From positions 9,891,001 through 9,955,000 of the forward strand of contig OZ020305.1 in NCBI GenBank assembly GCA_963971305.1: 64,000 nt of DNA, written 5' to 3'. Of the stretch, positions 13,701 to 24,980 are shown one piece after another. The first letter of the stretch is position 1. Every line of letters begins with the position of its first letter. The notes under the pieces are model-generated. The model was not told where the DNA came from. It saw nothing but the letters and a program-made list of their open reading frames with translations, and searched no databases. The position numbers and the translations under genes were made by a program. Origin of the DNA: Arcuatula senhousia. Lineage: Eukaryota; Mollusca; Bivalvia; Mytilida; Mytilidae.

Positions 13701-14252
13701 CGATATACAGCAGCATAACCAAATTAACCATTTGTATACCTGTTTTGGTATTGTATTTTGCAATTTTGGGTCTAACTATCCATGTCAAAATTGCTCAAAT
13801 ATTAATAAATAAATAAAAGTTAAATTTTGTTCCAAATTGGCAAAAGCCAAAATTTCATGTTACAGCTAATGATAATTTTGAGAATAAAGTGTTTTCAAAA
13901 GTTTATTTTTCTATATCATAAAAAGTAATATTATAATACGTCATTTTCAAGTTCATTGCTTCTCCGGAAAAAACCCTCAATTAGACAGAAATTATCACGA
14001 GACTTTACCAGTTTCGAGTCAAACTGGTTTGCTGCCCCATAGACTTATACAACGGCGTTTGTGGGTTCATGAAAATAATGATATCTTTATAAACAGTAAG
14101 TACTTCAATTGAATAAAAACATATTCTTACATATGTAGAAATATTTCCAGAATTGAAGATTCCATCGTTAATAAACAACAAAGCAGTATTTAATTTTATC
14201 TATTGCTCTTTCTTGCACCGGAAGTCATCATGCCCTGAAAAATTTATAATAA
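10701..14252. other. Non-coding stretch with minor repeats
   Basis: No supportable gene. A bivalve-type repeat fragment lies near 12515-12575 (GGGGGCATGTAGTG, then GTCCGTCCGTCC). A block at 12825-12895 (CATTAAACAGGAAGTAGAT) is related to 22133-22190. AAAGGCAGTGGC at 13284 faces its inverted counterpart, GCCACTGCCTTT, at 15866. Otherwise AT-rich sequence. Confidence 0.5.
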
Positions 14253-15317
14253 CAGTGTTCTCCCCAGGCCCTTATAGCATCTCGGGACCGAGACGCTATC
14301 AGATTTTACCGAGATGCTATCGGTCTGTGCCGAGACGCTATAAAATTGCTTAAATTTTTTACAATGAAGCCATTCAGGACCATTGGGCAATTGACACCTT
14401 TACAACCCCAAGCCAATTATCAAATAAATGATTGTTCTGTTGTCAATAAATTGAAAGATATCGATTTTTAACTTATTAGACTTGATTACAGGTGATTTGC
14501 TGACAGTAGGCACCTGCAGCCGGGTGGTTTTATTTTGGTTGGACAACCAATCAGAATTGACCAAAATAAAAACAAACACAAGCCATGTGTTTGATACACG
14601 TGGGTTTTTGAACTTACATGAAAAATAAATGAAACCAAAACTAAAAGAGCGATCAAGATAAAAGAATGATTTTTTTACCTTAAAGAATGAATATTGGAAT
14701 CCTTAAACATCCCTATTTACGATTATATAGTCCAAAACATTGATTTCACACATTTGATTTTGGCAGTAAATTTCATAAACAAAGAAAGACAACTCTGGGC
14801 AAAAGGGAGGTAACTTAAAGGCAGTGGCTACTGTGTTAAAATTACATGTACCATATATATTTTTTAAATGGTACATTTCAGCAAAGTTATTTATTCAAAG
14901 CAGATTAGGAATGAAATGTATTCATTATATCATTATAAGTTTTTATTATTACTATTTCAGGCAACTTTCTGTCCCTTTCTCTCCCATTTTAATCAAGGGT
15001 TGTGAGTCATCACATACAACACAATATTCTTATAACTAGACTAATTATCTTTTCCCACCAAAGAGAATTAAACATAGTCATATATTTTACAATGCCTTGG
15101 CTGTTATTTTCCAGTCATGCATACAACTTCCCCTCCTATATTATTTTAAAAAGTATTTCTGAATCATGTTTTATATCAAAAGGGGGGGTTGATACATTTA
15201 AAATTAAATTATAAATAAAACATGAGCCAGATGTCAATCGACGCGATTCGTATTCCTTCAGCTGAATCTTGTTTACGCAAAATGTGATGCTATCCAAAAT
15301 TTCTAGGGAGAACACTG
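14253..15317. mobile_element. TIR element with CAGTGTTCTCCC ends, non-autonomous
   Basis: The left end CAGTGTTCTCCC (14253) and right end GGGAGAACACTG (ending 15317) are exact inverted repeats of 12 bp. Both ends also carry an ATAGCATC or GATGCTAT word just inside. The bases next to each end are AATAA, which fits a 5-bp target duplication. No transposase frame is present, so it is a deletion derivative of a DNA transposon. CAGTG ends and a 5-bp duplication are compatible with a hAT-like lineage. A shorter relative sits at 37340-37514. Confidence 0.7.
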
Positions 15318-15555
15318 AATAAAAGAGACTTTTTCTGGGGTCACAAGCCATTCCGTGCTATCATGAAAACAGCGTATTCTCTGTATCATGTGTATAGTAC
15401 CTATTATGTAATGTCTGTAAGATATCTATATGTATTACATGTAACTCAATTATTTTCTTTTCCTTATATCTGTTTATTTGTTGCTCATGCTGCCCTTAGG
15501 GGCCCTTGATTGGACAATAAAATATGTTCTATAGTCAAAACCAATGGATGTATTA

Positions 15556-15784
15556 GGCCAAAAAAAAAAAGTAGGTGAGTTTACTGTCACCCGACCCTAC
15601 CTAATTTTTACCCCCCTACCCTAAAGTTTTTTTGAGCATTTTCCATTAAGCACTGTTAAAGTCACAAAGCTGCCCCCATAGACTCAAGGTAAAAAAAAAT
15701 TATATAAAAAAAATAATTTCCTACCTACCGACCATAATTTTTTTCAGCATGTGACAGTAAACACACATACTTTTTTGTTTGGCC
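15556..15784. mobile_element. MITE with PIF/Harbinger-like ends
   Basis: Begins GGCCAAAAAAAAAAAG and ends CTTTTTTGTTTGGCC. GTAAACTCACCTAC-like inverted sequence lies inside both ends (GAGTTTACTGTCAC against GTGACAGTAAAC). The flanking trinucleotide TTA is present on both sides (15553-15555 and 15785-15787), matching the TWA target preference known for PIF/Harbinger elements. No coding content. Confidence 0.75.
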
Positions 15785-16546
15785 TTAGCTAACGGTACAT
15801 GCGTGTACCTGTAGACTTCAGTGTATTTGGAGCCTACAGGCTATAGGTACCCACGTGTATTCGGAGCCACTGCCTTTCAAAAATACTACTGGTAGATTTG
15901 AGTTCAGAATACATGTATATTAAAAGTAGATGGACCATGGATCCAGTAAAACATTTCAAGTGTGTGTTTGGCAAAAAGATTGTAAGTTTAACAAGCGTCA
16001 ACCAAGGACTCCAGTAAAATGGTCATTCTTTCCAAACACCACAAGAGACTGAAACAAGCTGCCACCTGATATCGCCAAGGCAAAGTAACTGGAGATCTTC
16101 AAATCTCAAGTGACAATCACGAAGTACAAAAATGTAGAACATAGATTATAGAACATGTTTTTATCCTGTTTTTAACATGGGCAGCCTGCCAATATATTCA
16201 ACAAGATGAATGTGGACAGAATATAGGAGAAGAGAAGACGCTACAAACTGTGATAGTTTTTTTAAAGTTCAATTTGGCATTGCACTGTCACTGTCATGTC
16301 AGTGTCACCAAACAAACATATACTGGCCCACTCCATGTTGGTTTACATATACTGCACTGTAGTTAAATGTTATGACGGTCTTAGAATAGTTGTTCGTCTT
16401 CCCTATTATTTGGATTTTAAACATGTACATGTCAAACTTAACTTATAAAAATTCTGTTCTTGTTGCCAGTAGCGTGACAATTTTAGCATTGTGCATTGGC
16501 TTATGTACGCCTTTGAATAAAATAAACCGCAAATTGGAAAACCTAC
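15785..16546. other. Non-coding stretch
   Basis: Contains an inverted partner (15860-15880) of the repeat near 13284. Otherwise AT-rich sequence in which I see nothing. Confidence 0.45.
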
Positions 16547-16680
16547 CTTTTGCTGGCATATGAAAACCTTTATCTCTGTCCGACAATGTCAGTAATTCAG
16601 ATCTTTTCGCAAAAATTTCGTCAATATTTACTTCTTTCCCAGTCGGAAATAAATTTAGACAAAGCTTCCGGTCCAAATTT
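16547..16680 (-). other. Candidate minus-strand first exon, possibly the myosin IX 5' UTR
   Basis: A strong splice donor, CAAAAG followed by GTAGGT, ends this segment at 16547 on the minus strand. The upstream sequence is less AT-rich than its surroundings, and a CCAAT-type box (ATTGG on the plus strand near 16709) sits just upstream. The frame through it stays open for about 40 codons but has no ATG until 16559, so it is more likely leader than coding sequence. The next minus-strand acceptor I trust is at 6216, so this could be the non-coding first exon of the myosin gene. The link is inferred from position only. Confidence 0.3.
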
Positions 16681-17303
16681 TCGGCAGGTAATATTTAATA
16701 CATTGTGATTGGATGATAATTTGAAACGAAAAGTTAAAAACGCGGGAAATATAACAAATTCTATTTTTTTCAATTTTGGATATTATCATAGATGATATGG
16801 ACTTGTACTGTATACATATGGGTCTATGATTGTTTATTAGACCTGTATATTGCATGCTAAGAAATGTCCTCCGTTTCTAGATCAAAGAACTAAAAATTTG
16901 AAAATGCGGCATTGCCGGATTTCCGATTTCATGTTTTTTTAAGGCGGTAAAACATGTTGAGATGTCAAAAAAATCACAACATATAACATTAGCTTCTTTT
17001 TATCTTCAGACGGGAATCTAATAAATCAGAATTTCGCTAGAGATTTGAAATTTGAAAACTTGTTATTCAATTAAATAATTCTATTAATGAGAGTTCAACG
17101 TTACGGGTAACCGGTTATTCTTCAAATTTCATTTTAGCCTTTCTATGAAATTTATAAGAATAAATTACTTTTTAAATAGTGAAATAAAAAGAAAGTCTAT
17201 GTGGTTTTAAGTTTTTTGAATTAGTCTTACTATGATTAGTTTAAACTGTTTACAAACAGAGAAGGGTTATTTGACGCAAATTATCACCAATAATTTATTA
17301 AAG

Positions 17304-17766
17304 TCCCGGGGGGCTACTGCCTATAATTTAGGGTATACCTGTGCCGTTTGTCTGTTCTGAACTGGACCCTGTAAGTTTCAAGAAATTTGCGAAAAAACAT
17401 ACCCTGTTATGCCAGCCGACATTTTATACCATACCGGGCCTGTTATGACAATATCAAAATGCTAATTTGTTTATATACATGTAGTTTAATGTAAATAAAG
17501 CCGTTCAGAGGAAATTCACAATGGGAATAACTTTTTGAGGTGAAATAGATCCGGAACATTCATTTTTAGAAGCATTTTAAGGTTAAAATTTAATGTCCAT
17601 TTTATTTAACAGATTAAATTAACTAACTTGCACGTATTTGTAACCAGTTGGTAACATCTGGTTTGAATTTGTAACCCTGTCCTACATCTTGATGCCTGAA
17701 AAAGTATACCCTATATTGCGGCACACCAATACCATTGATTATATAGGAAGTAGCCCCCCCCTGGGA
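17304..17766. mobile_element. Small element with imperfect TIRs (TCCCGGGGGGCTACT)
   Basis: The left end TCCCGGGGGGCTACT is mirrored by AGTAGCCCCCCCCTGGGA at the right end. The interior shows matching words (TAGGGTATACCTGTGCCG near the left, AAAGTATACCCTATATTGCG near the right), so the inverted similarity extends inward. No reading frame of note and no clear target duplication. Confidence 0.6.
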
Positions 17767-18343
17767 TTTAAGCCGGTATGAATATAGCAAAAGGAATATA
17801 GTAGCTAGGCAATAATACGATGTGACACAATCCCATACAGTGACAGTTCATATAATTACAAATCCATGTTGAAAAAACAGCCATGACCAGTATCGCTGCT
17901 CGCTGTGACGTTCTGCAATTGGCCCAGGATCAAGACTAAAATACATACGATTTAAAAGTCAAATTGAACCAATCTTTAAATTATCAAGTAAACTTAGTAT
18001 CTCTACCTTTTCTAATTGAATTTCAACCGAAAGTAATGGATCATTAAAACGAAAGCTGGGTGGGCTTGCACAGGACAGAAAAAACCCGAAGAATACCAAA
18101 GATTCTTCATTCGCCAAAAAAAAAAACACTATGTAAAATTTCTAACTGGATAACTGTGTCTGCTACAATATACATGACATATACCAAGAAATGCCTTTTT
18201 GTTGAATAGTGGTTGATCTATAATTTGGTTTAAACATAGAGAGAGACCTGGACCTCGTTTTCGGTCACTTAGGATTTAAAATATGACATTAAAATTATCA
18301 GAAATATAAATAACAACAAAGTTCCAGACAATAAATTTAGCTA
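17767..18343. other. Non-coding stretch upstream of the solute-binding-protein gene
   Basis: AT-rich; I see no gene and no strong repeat structure. Confidence 0.45.
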
Positions 18344-18396
18344 CGCCTGACGCGCGTTACAACTATTCAAGACTCATCAGAGGCACTCTACCCAAA
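18344..18396 (+). repeat. Dispersed repeat (CGCCTGACGCGCGTT family), copy 1
   Basis: Carries CGCCTGACGCGCGTT, then CTATTCAAGACTCATCAGAGG. Related copies are at 24733-24785 (same strand) and 45966-46020 (opposite strand). All share the same order of words, so this is one dispersed repeat family. Confidence 0.8.
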
Positions 18397-18629
18397 GATT
18401 GGAAATATATGTAAGTAAAAACATAAACCAACGTAGCAATTCAAAGAAAACTTGCAGTGTATTGAAATAAAAAAAGACAGGTTCTTAATTCTAGTATGTT
18501 GTATTAACATGATCAAAGGACTCGGTTTTAAAAACAAGAAATGTTTCACGTTTCATAGTGTAATATTGTGTAACAATTAAGATTAGATAGACCCACGTTT
18601 CCTTGGTGCCAAAACACGTGAATTTTCAA

Positions 18630-18637
18630 TATAAATA
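18630..18637 (+). promoter_or_regulatory. Candidate TATA box of the solute-binding-protein gene
   Basis: TATAAATA lies about 30 bp upstream of sequence (near 18660) that could hold the transcription start. A probable non-coding first exon follows, ending at the donor AAGAAG/GTATGT at 18690/18691. Position and spacing are as expected for a TATA promoter; no transcript evidence is available. Confidence 0.45.
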
Positions 18638-18659
18638 TGAAATGCTCTAGATTAGGACA

Positions 18660-18690
18660 AACTTCATTTCTTTGAGGAACTATAAAGAAG
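18660..18690 (+). other. Candidate non-coding first exon of the solute-binding-protein gene
   Basis: The donor AAGAAG/GTATGT closes this short segment, and the coding start at 19371 is immediately preceded by a strong acceptor (a long T run, then GCTTCAG). A 5' UTR exon must therefore exist upstream. This is the best placed candidate, 30 bp below a TATA box. Its start is a guess. Confidence 0.4.
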
Positions 18691-19370
18691 GTATGTATTT
18701 TAGTACAGTTGCACTAGACATAGATGTATACTCATGGTGTCTGGCTTTAGTTACTTTACTCATTTTTGCCAAGTAGATTGCATTGTTGTGTCGAAACACC
18801 ATGCAGTATGGAGAAGAAAATGCAAGAAGGGATACTTTGAAGTATTTTGGAGCATTCAACGAAATATTCGGCCTCCACTGATTTTTTCAAAACAGTCTTT
18901 TAGAACCGGAATTTTACGGTACATAACAAGAAGATATCTAAATTTCTTAGTTCGAAGAATATCTTTGTGTGTAACTTCTTATACAACTCTAAACTGGCAA
19001 ATTTTATAAGATCAACGAACTATCAAAAAAGTAGTATCACTGACCTATATCCTCTTAAAATCTTGATATTATTTTTATTCTAATTTTATGCCAAGGAATT
19101 ACAACCCAGGAAACGAATGTGTTTTTACAAAGGAGGCTCATTAATGCTCGTAGAAACAAGAGACAAAGGATTGAAGATACATTGTTAAAAAAGTTTTTTT
19201 ATAAATTGATGGTCGGACCCCGGGGTCGGACCTTAATGACCACGTTAATAGGTCACGGGTCTCAATGCCAATAGAACACAGATCTCAGCACTACAGTTGC
19301 TTTTATCATTTAGAAACGCCCGCAGCTATCTACAAAGTAATAATACGCACAGTATTTTTTTTTGCTTCAG

Positions 19371-22300
19371 ATGAAAATGATTGGCATAGATTTCAATGCT
19401 GCCTTCCTTTTGTCTATACTTCTTTCTGTTTGCTTGGTAAGTGTCCTATAGAGGTAAAGAAATCTGCAAACCGAGTTAACCTTGAAAAAAAAACCCACAT
19501 GAATTACCAATTTCTTTATCACGGAGAGTGCTTTTTGGCGAGTGGAAAATTTATGTATTTTTGTTAAAAAGGAGATAAAATTTTCACGGTTTCAATTATA
19601 TCACCTTATCTTTCGCGTGTTTTTTTTGCGAATATTGTGAAACTTAATTCACCAGGGGGGAAACATTAGGGTATTGCTTTATTACTGAAAACTATGTTGT
19701 TTTTATTTATGATAATTTTGTTTGTTTATTTATAGGGCGAAAAAGTCTGGATGTTTGCAACGAGTGGAAATCGTCGTCCCTCGGATTTTATGTAAGTTAA
19801 CTATTTTAAGTGTTCCGCAGTTTTGCATATATCATATAATGCCAATTCTGTATGATGAGGTATCGTTTAAAAGAGAAGCTTGCATGCCCATTCTTCATGC
19901 CATATAATTTTTGAGAATCCTTTGATTTGTAACTTTTCATAAGTTTTATTTTCTTTGTTTGGTAAGGTTCCTTGTTGTTCTATTGACTGTTCTGTGGCCT
20001 TTTCTTTGCGGTCAAATTTAGATACTTGAAACTATAGGGCGCTCATATCGACACGAATAAGTTCAACAGAGCAACGCGAACAAAGTTTTTAAAACAGTCT
20101 ATATCGCACAGACAAACCAAAAATCTCCATATATTGTCTGATAGTTCCAATTGATGGAAACCAAATCAGAAGCTCCCAAATTATATAATATGTAAAAATT
20201 ATGAACGGTTTGTGCCATTGGTAGTAAATGTACAAATTTTAAATTTTCCTCCAGAGATACAGATGGGTTCGTAAAAGGCGCCAGTTTAGATCTTATCAAA
20301 GAAGGTATTTATACATTTTGTACGAATTCAGTGTTAATTCAAAACAAGCAATGAATAAAAAGTAATCCTAAGCATGGAACAAAAGCACGAACCTGCTGCA
20401 AGTTTAAGAAAGCCGTCATATGCAACAAGAGACGTAGCGAAACAGTTGAGTGTTCACACTGATACAAACCATTTGAAGAACTTCGCGAACGGGATGTTTA
20501 TTTTGATCTGGTTTTTTTTTTTGTTTTTTTTGGGGGGGGGTGTTTTGTTGTTGTCGTTTTTTTTTTAAATTTCTTTTGATATCTTGTGTTTAAAATGTAC
20601 ATCATATATTATGATTTCAGTATGTAAAATTGCTGGGAAGAAATGCGAAATAACAGTGCAGCCATTTGAAGAGTGTTACAGAACGGTACGGAACCGTATC
20701 TACCCTGGAATAGGTAAAATATGTTCGGGAATATATGATACAATGCAAACTAGGGTCTATATGTTCTTTTATTCCAGTCGCATATGTGCGCTTCCACACG
20801 ATCACTTAATCGGGATATTCATGCGGAAGCCATTTTGGTGAATGGAGAAATTTAAACTCGCACGAGCGAGATGCACACTGTCCAACAGAGGAGGGTGCAT
20901 GTACATCATCATTAGATTGTTTTCAAAAAACCTTTTTCTGACATAGACTATAATGTCATAGCGTTCGCAGAATTTGATGTTGTTATATTGGTGAAAGACA
21001 TTCTTATTAAATCTAGACTTTCAACATTTTTCACCTTAGCTTCACCGAAGATGACTATTGAGGTTAATTCTCGAAATGGCCATTTGAAGCATCCAACATT
21101 CCGTAGCTCCTAACATTTACTCGGCTTTCGCTTTCGACTTTTGAATTCTATTTTTTACTTTTGACATTTGACTTCTATATTTGATAATATAATAAATAGA
21201 TTTAATAATTTATATAGCGAACGTATTTTTTTGTTAACACTTCATCATCATTTCATGTTCATCCCATCAAGGTCGTCGTGTTCATCTTCGGCCTTACTAA
21301 TTTTTTTTTGTGTTTCAACGATAAACGCCCTCCCAAGTGCTTGAAATTACCCTGTGGAAAGATTCTTCCAGTGTTAACACCCTATCGCCCGACTGTTGTG
21401 TTATTCTTTTGGACTTTATGATACAATACAAATATATATACTTGAACTTTTGAATGTTTAGGTTTTTAACCATGCTAGGTTTTAGTTATTTACTAAAATA
21501 ATGTCTAGCTAAACATCTATGGAAGAAAAGTGCAAGAATCTCAGGAAAGTGTGCTAAGCGGGACGTCATTGTATTCGAGATATTTCATGCTAGCTGCTGA
21601 GCTACAAATATTGGAAGAGGTATTTTTAACACAATTAGCGCAAATTTTTATCATTATGTATATGTGTTCAATTTGCAGGTATAATGAGTGGTTGGTATGA
21701 TGCTTGCGTAGGATATGTTTCCCTGCCTGAGAGGCTCAACTCTGTTGCCTTCACGGTTCCTTTCGCCCAGAGCTCAGCCACTTTCACCGTACTGATGGGC
21801 AATCCCAGAAATTTTGACCCGAATAATGTATCTATTTCTACAATAAGTAAGTTGCTTTTGGGTTTTTTTCTGACTAGCAATATTTTAACATTCATTTTCA
21901 TATGTTCTCAGTTTCCATGCTGCTACATGAATGTATAAATGCTATAGCAGATGTTTAAGCCGGAAGTTGAAGAATCAAACAGCTGTTCTCTCTGATGTCT
22001 TTTTAAAGTGGCATGTTCGCTTTGAACGAGGTTACTCCTATACAAATATAAAACTCCAAAGGCATTTTAGAGACGACTTTTGGTCTTTATTTGATGAAAA
22101 ATGGGTCAAAGACAGAAATGGCCGGATTTCATTAAACAGGAAGTAGATGATCGACAGACCTGAAATTGAATCCCACTTTATGGGACCCCACCCTGATGCT
22201 GTACATACCAAATATCAAATGGCTGTGATTAGAAGTTGCTCAGAAAACTGTAACGAAAGTTACGCCGCCCGCCCGCCCGCCCGACATTCACCATTTTATA

Positions 22301-24980
22301 ACCCGGAGTTTCACTCTAGTGAAATCCAGCCAAAAAGCGATGCACGAGTTCAACTTTTTTTGAGAAAAAGAAAAAACGCGACCGACCTCAGTAAAAGGGA
22401 CCTTTAAAAACTTTAAAATCGACCCTCAAGTACGCTTACACTATTATGTCTTCACAACCGTGTTGTGTTGTGTGTTACTACCGAACCATAAGATCGCAAT
22501 GGAAGAGGGACCCATAAAACCTGGTTTAACCCAACATTTCATTTGAAAAGCCTGTGCCGAGTCAGGACCATTGTGATCTATTCCGGTGTGTCTTCCATGT
22601 TTTGTCTTTTCTCTTTGACATTCAGATTGATCCTCCAAGTTCGGTAATTTTGTTATTACCTTTATTCAGTAGAGCAAAATTTACTTTGTTTTGACGCCAA
22701 TTTTAGTATAGTAGTGATTTTTTTGATTTTTTTTATTTATAATGAATATTGAATATTATTACAGCTCATATAAATGGTTTGTACACCAGTGCTCCTTGCT
22801 TAACTCGTTTGAACAAAATGCCGAAATCGATCATTATAGCAGCAGATTTAGACGAAACCAAGGCTTTACTTCTTAACGGAACGGTAAATAAACATTCTTT
22901 TTTGGGGGGAATTGTCTTCACTTTTGAGTATTTCACTGACAAAAAATGACATTTTCTCTTGGTATCAAAGTAAGCACCGTACAAGAGCAGTAAGTTGTTC
23001 GAGATACATATAACCAAGATAAGTAAATTTAAGTAAGATACCAACCATAGTAAACAAGATCTTAACATTTTGGAGAAATTCGAAAACGTGGGAATTCTCT
23101 TATTCCCAATTTAAGAACTCAGAATGCATAGACCAGCTATATATGATTTTATCCTTCCAGTTGTGATCATTATGAAAGCTGTTTGAAATAAACAATTACT
23201 TCCGACTTATTAAGCCCGCTTAAAAAAAAACTCGTTAGATTTACAATAGCTAGCAAAGCATGCAACAAATTTGGAGTCAGACTATGCTTAAATGAAGAGT
23301 CGCCAGGAAGCAAGCACTGTCACTTTATGAAATAGTAAAAAACATGGACTTTGATTTATTTGCGTACAGGTTCATGTGCTTGACAATATATATGTACATG
23401 TACATATCAAAGTTTGCTCTTTTAGGCAGATGCCATATTTTCCCCTCGTACAAACATCCCTGGGCTCGAGGTGTTGCCCGACCGTTTTGATTGCTCAGTG
23501 AGCGGAACAGGGATGATGGTTCGGAAAGATAGTGACTTACCTTCATGGTGGAATCCTGCCTTTAACACTTTCTATAGGTCTGGGAAGTATCAAGATTGGT
23601 GCCTCACGAGGCATACTAAATATGGAGGTTAGTCGGCAACTTAGAATATTTATTAAGGAAACATACTTTACTTACTGACTTACTTTGTTGCTCTGTCCTC
23701 TTCGCCCTATGGTGAGGACCTCAGTCGTCTTTTGAAGCATTCCAAAGAAGGTGCGACGACGGTAGACTAGAGGATGGAAGCATATGCCGCATTCTTACAT
23801 TTTTGTTACAGTTGACCCTCGAAGAAAAATCGCAACACAACTTGCAAGCGGTGAAAAATATTGAACCAAAAGTATAAAATGAAGAAATTACGCCTTGAAT
23901 TAATCAAACGAAATATTATATGAAATAAAATTCCAGAGATTCTGAGGATATTTTATGACTATCTCCTTGGTGCTTTATGTTAAAATAGCAAAGTAATATC
24001 CGTACCATAGTACGGAAGCCCTGGAGGGACATTTTGAGTTAAGAGTTAGGAGTTACAACTTACTACTTAGCACTTATTTCTTATGACTTATTTGTTATTT
24101 AATACTTTTTTTCAGGTCTGGATTTTGCAACTTTGGTGTGGGGGGGGGTGCTACATTGAAACAATATTGTCTTTTTGCTTGGTCACAAGCGCATTAAAGT
24201 TTACGCGTAGGCTTTAAGCTCTTTTCTACGGAAGCCCTGGAGGGAAATTTTGAGTTAAGAGTTACAACTTACTACTTAGCACTTATTTCTTATGACTTAT
24301 TTGTTTTTTAATACTTTTTTCAGGTCTGGATTTTGCAACTTTGGTGTGGGGGGGGGTGCTACATTGAAACAATATTGTCTTTTTTGCTTGGTCACAAGCG
24401 CATTAAAGTTTACGCGTAGGCTTTAAGCTCTTTTCAAAATGGCCCTACCGGGCTTCCGTAGCACAAACATGTACAAAAATATCAAATGTTCACAATATAA
24501 ACACAATTTAAACTCTAAACTAAAAGTCTGAGTTGGAACCTAGACCTTACTATAAAGAACCAAAATTTCCTGACAACATATATGAGCTGTACTCGTTACA
24601 TACACAATTTCGTAGCTGAGTATAATTTCTAAGGTGTTTTACAAAACAGTCGTTTAAGAAGTTTTTTGTTGTTGAAAATTCTATTAAAGTTCAATTTAAA
24701 ATGACAACAAACATCCGGCCTATAAATTTTGCTCCGCCTGACGCGCGTTTCGTCTATTCAAGACTCATGAGAGGCCTTCTACTGAAATATTGAAAAAGCC
24801 AAAAACTATATGATTATGCAGGGGCCAACACTCCTACAATATTTTGAGAATGAAATTTTGACAAGCCATGAAACTTATCATGCGTAAATCTATTTTACAG
24901 GACCTGACATGGACCCAAACTATTGTCTACCTCCTCCATCGGCCAGTGGGTCAGCAACTACCACACCCTCAGGCAGATGA
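19371..24980 (+). CDS. Secreted family 3 solute-binding-like protein (SBP_bac_3 fold), eight coding exons
   Basis: Complete gene, 277 codons. Exons: 19371-19436, 19736-19791, 20255-20304, 20621-20713, 21679-21846, 22765-22883, 23426-23627, 24901-24980. All introns are GT-AG and every junction keeps frame. Residues 1-22 form a signal peptide. The mature protein follows bacterial family 3 binding proteins: strand WMFATSGNRRPSDF (27-40), DTDGFVKGASLDLIKEV (42-58), GWYDACVGYVSLPER (93-107; Arg107 is where the ligand-carboxylate Arg sits), second lobe DAIFSPRTN (186-194), and a C-terminal helix before YQDWC (239-243). In bacterial relatives an Asp that binds the ligand amine follows the DAxF motif two positions on; here that place is Pro191, so the ligand may differ. 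Eight Cys in the mature chain suggest disulphides. The lobes are not interrupted by membrane segments, so it is not an ionotropic glutamate receptor. The Ser/Thr/Pro-rich tail ends at TGA. Ligand and role are unknown. Confidence 0.88.
20745..21110 (+). repeat. Dispersed repeat, copy in an intron of the solute-binding-protein gene
   Basis: Carries TTTTATTCCAGTCGCAT, ATATTCATGC, an ACTCGCACGAGCGA block, a TGTCCAACAGAGGAGGGTG block and, further on, TTAATTCTCGAAATGGCCAT. The same words in the same order appear, diverged, at 25165-25760, downstream of the gene. This is either a repeat family or an old local duplication. Confidence 0.55.
22133..22340 (+). repeat. Dispersed repeat fragment with (GCCC)n run
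   Basis: ATTAAACAGGAAGTAGATGATCGACAGAC resembles 12825-12870. A GCCCGCCCGCCC run lies at about 22265-22283. It lies in intron 5 of the coding region of the solute-binding-protein gene. The open frame of 86 codons across it has no coding support. Confidence 0.5.
24011..24461 (+). mobile_element. TIR element (TACGGAAGCCC) with internal tandem duplication
   Basis: Starts TACGGAAGCCC and ends GGGCTTCCGTA. The left 226 bp (24011-24236) is repeated as 24237-24435 with small gaps; each copy contains a G-run (GTGTGGGGGGG) and ACGCGTAGGCTTTAAGCTC. It lies in the last intron of the solute-binding-protein gene. No coding content. Confidence 0.7.
24733..24785 (+). repeat. Dispersed repeat (CGCCTGACGCGCGTT family), copy 2
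   Basis: CGCCTGACGCGCGTTTCGTC followed by TATTCAAGACTCATGAGAGG; the same family as 18344-18396. It sits in the last intron of the solute-binding-protein gene. Confidence 0.8.

Noticed and set aside
13289..15872. A 2.6 kb transposon bounded by CAGTGGC and GCCACTG
   Set aside because: The inverted pair is real, but inner similarity is short and no direct target duplication flanks it, so I list it only as an inverted repeat pair.
18734..19009. 91-codon frame upstream of the solute-binding gene as an extra exon
   Set aside because: No signal peptide, no family match, no matching splice signals. The real start follows a strong acceptor at 19370.
22147..22407. 86-codon frame as a gene
   Set aside because: It runs through a dispersed repeat and a (GCCC)n run inside an intron of the solute-binding gene.
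19371..24980. Ionotropic glutamate receptor identity for the solute-binding-like gene
   Set aside because: The two lobes are contiguous, with no channel-forming membrane segments between them and none after. The protein is 277 residues with a signal peptide.
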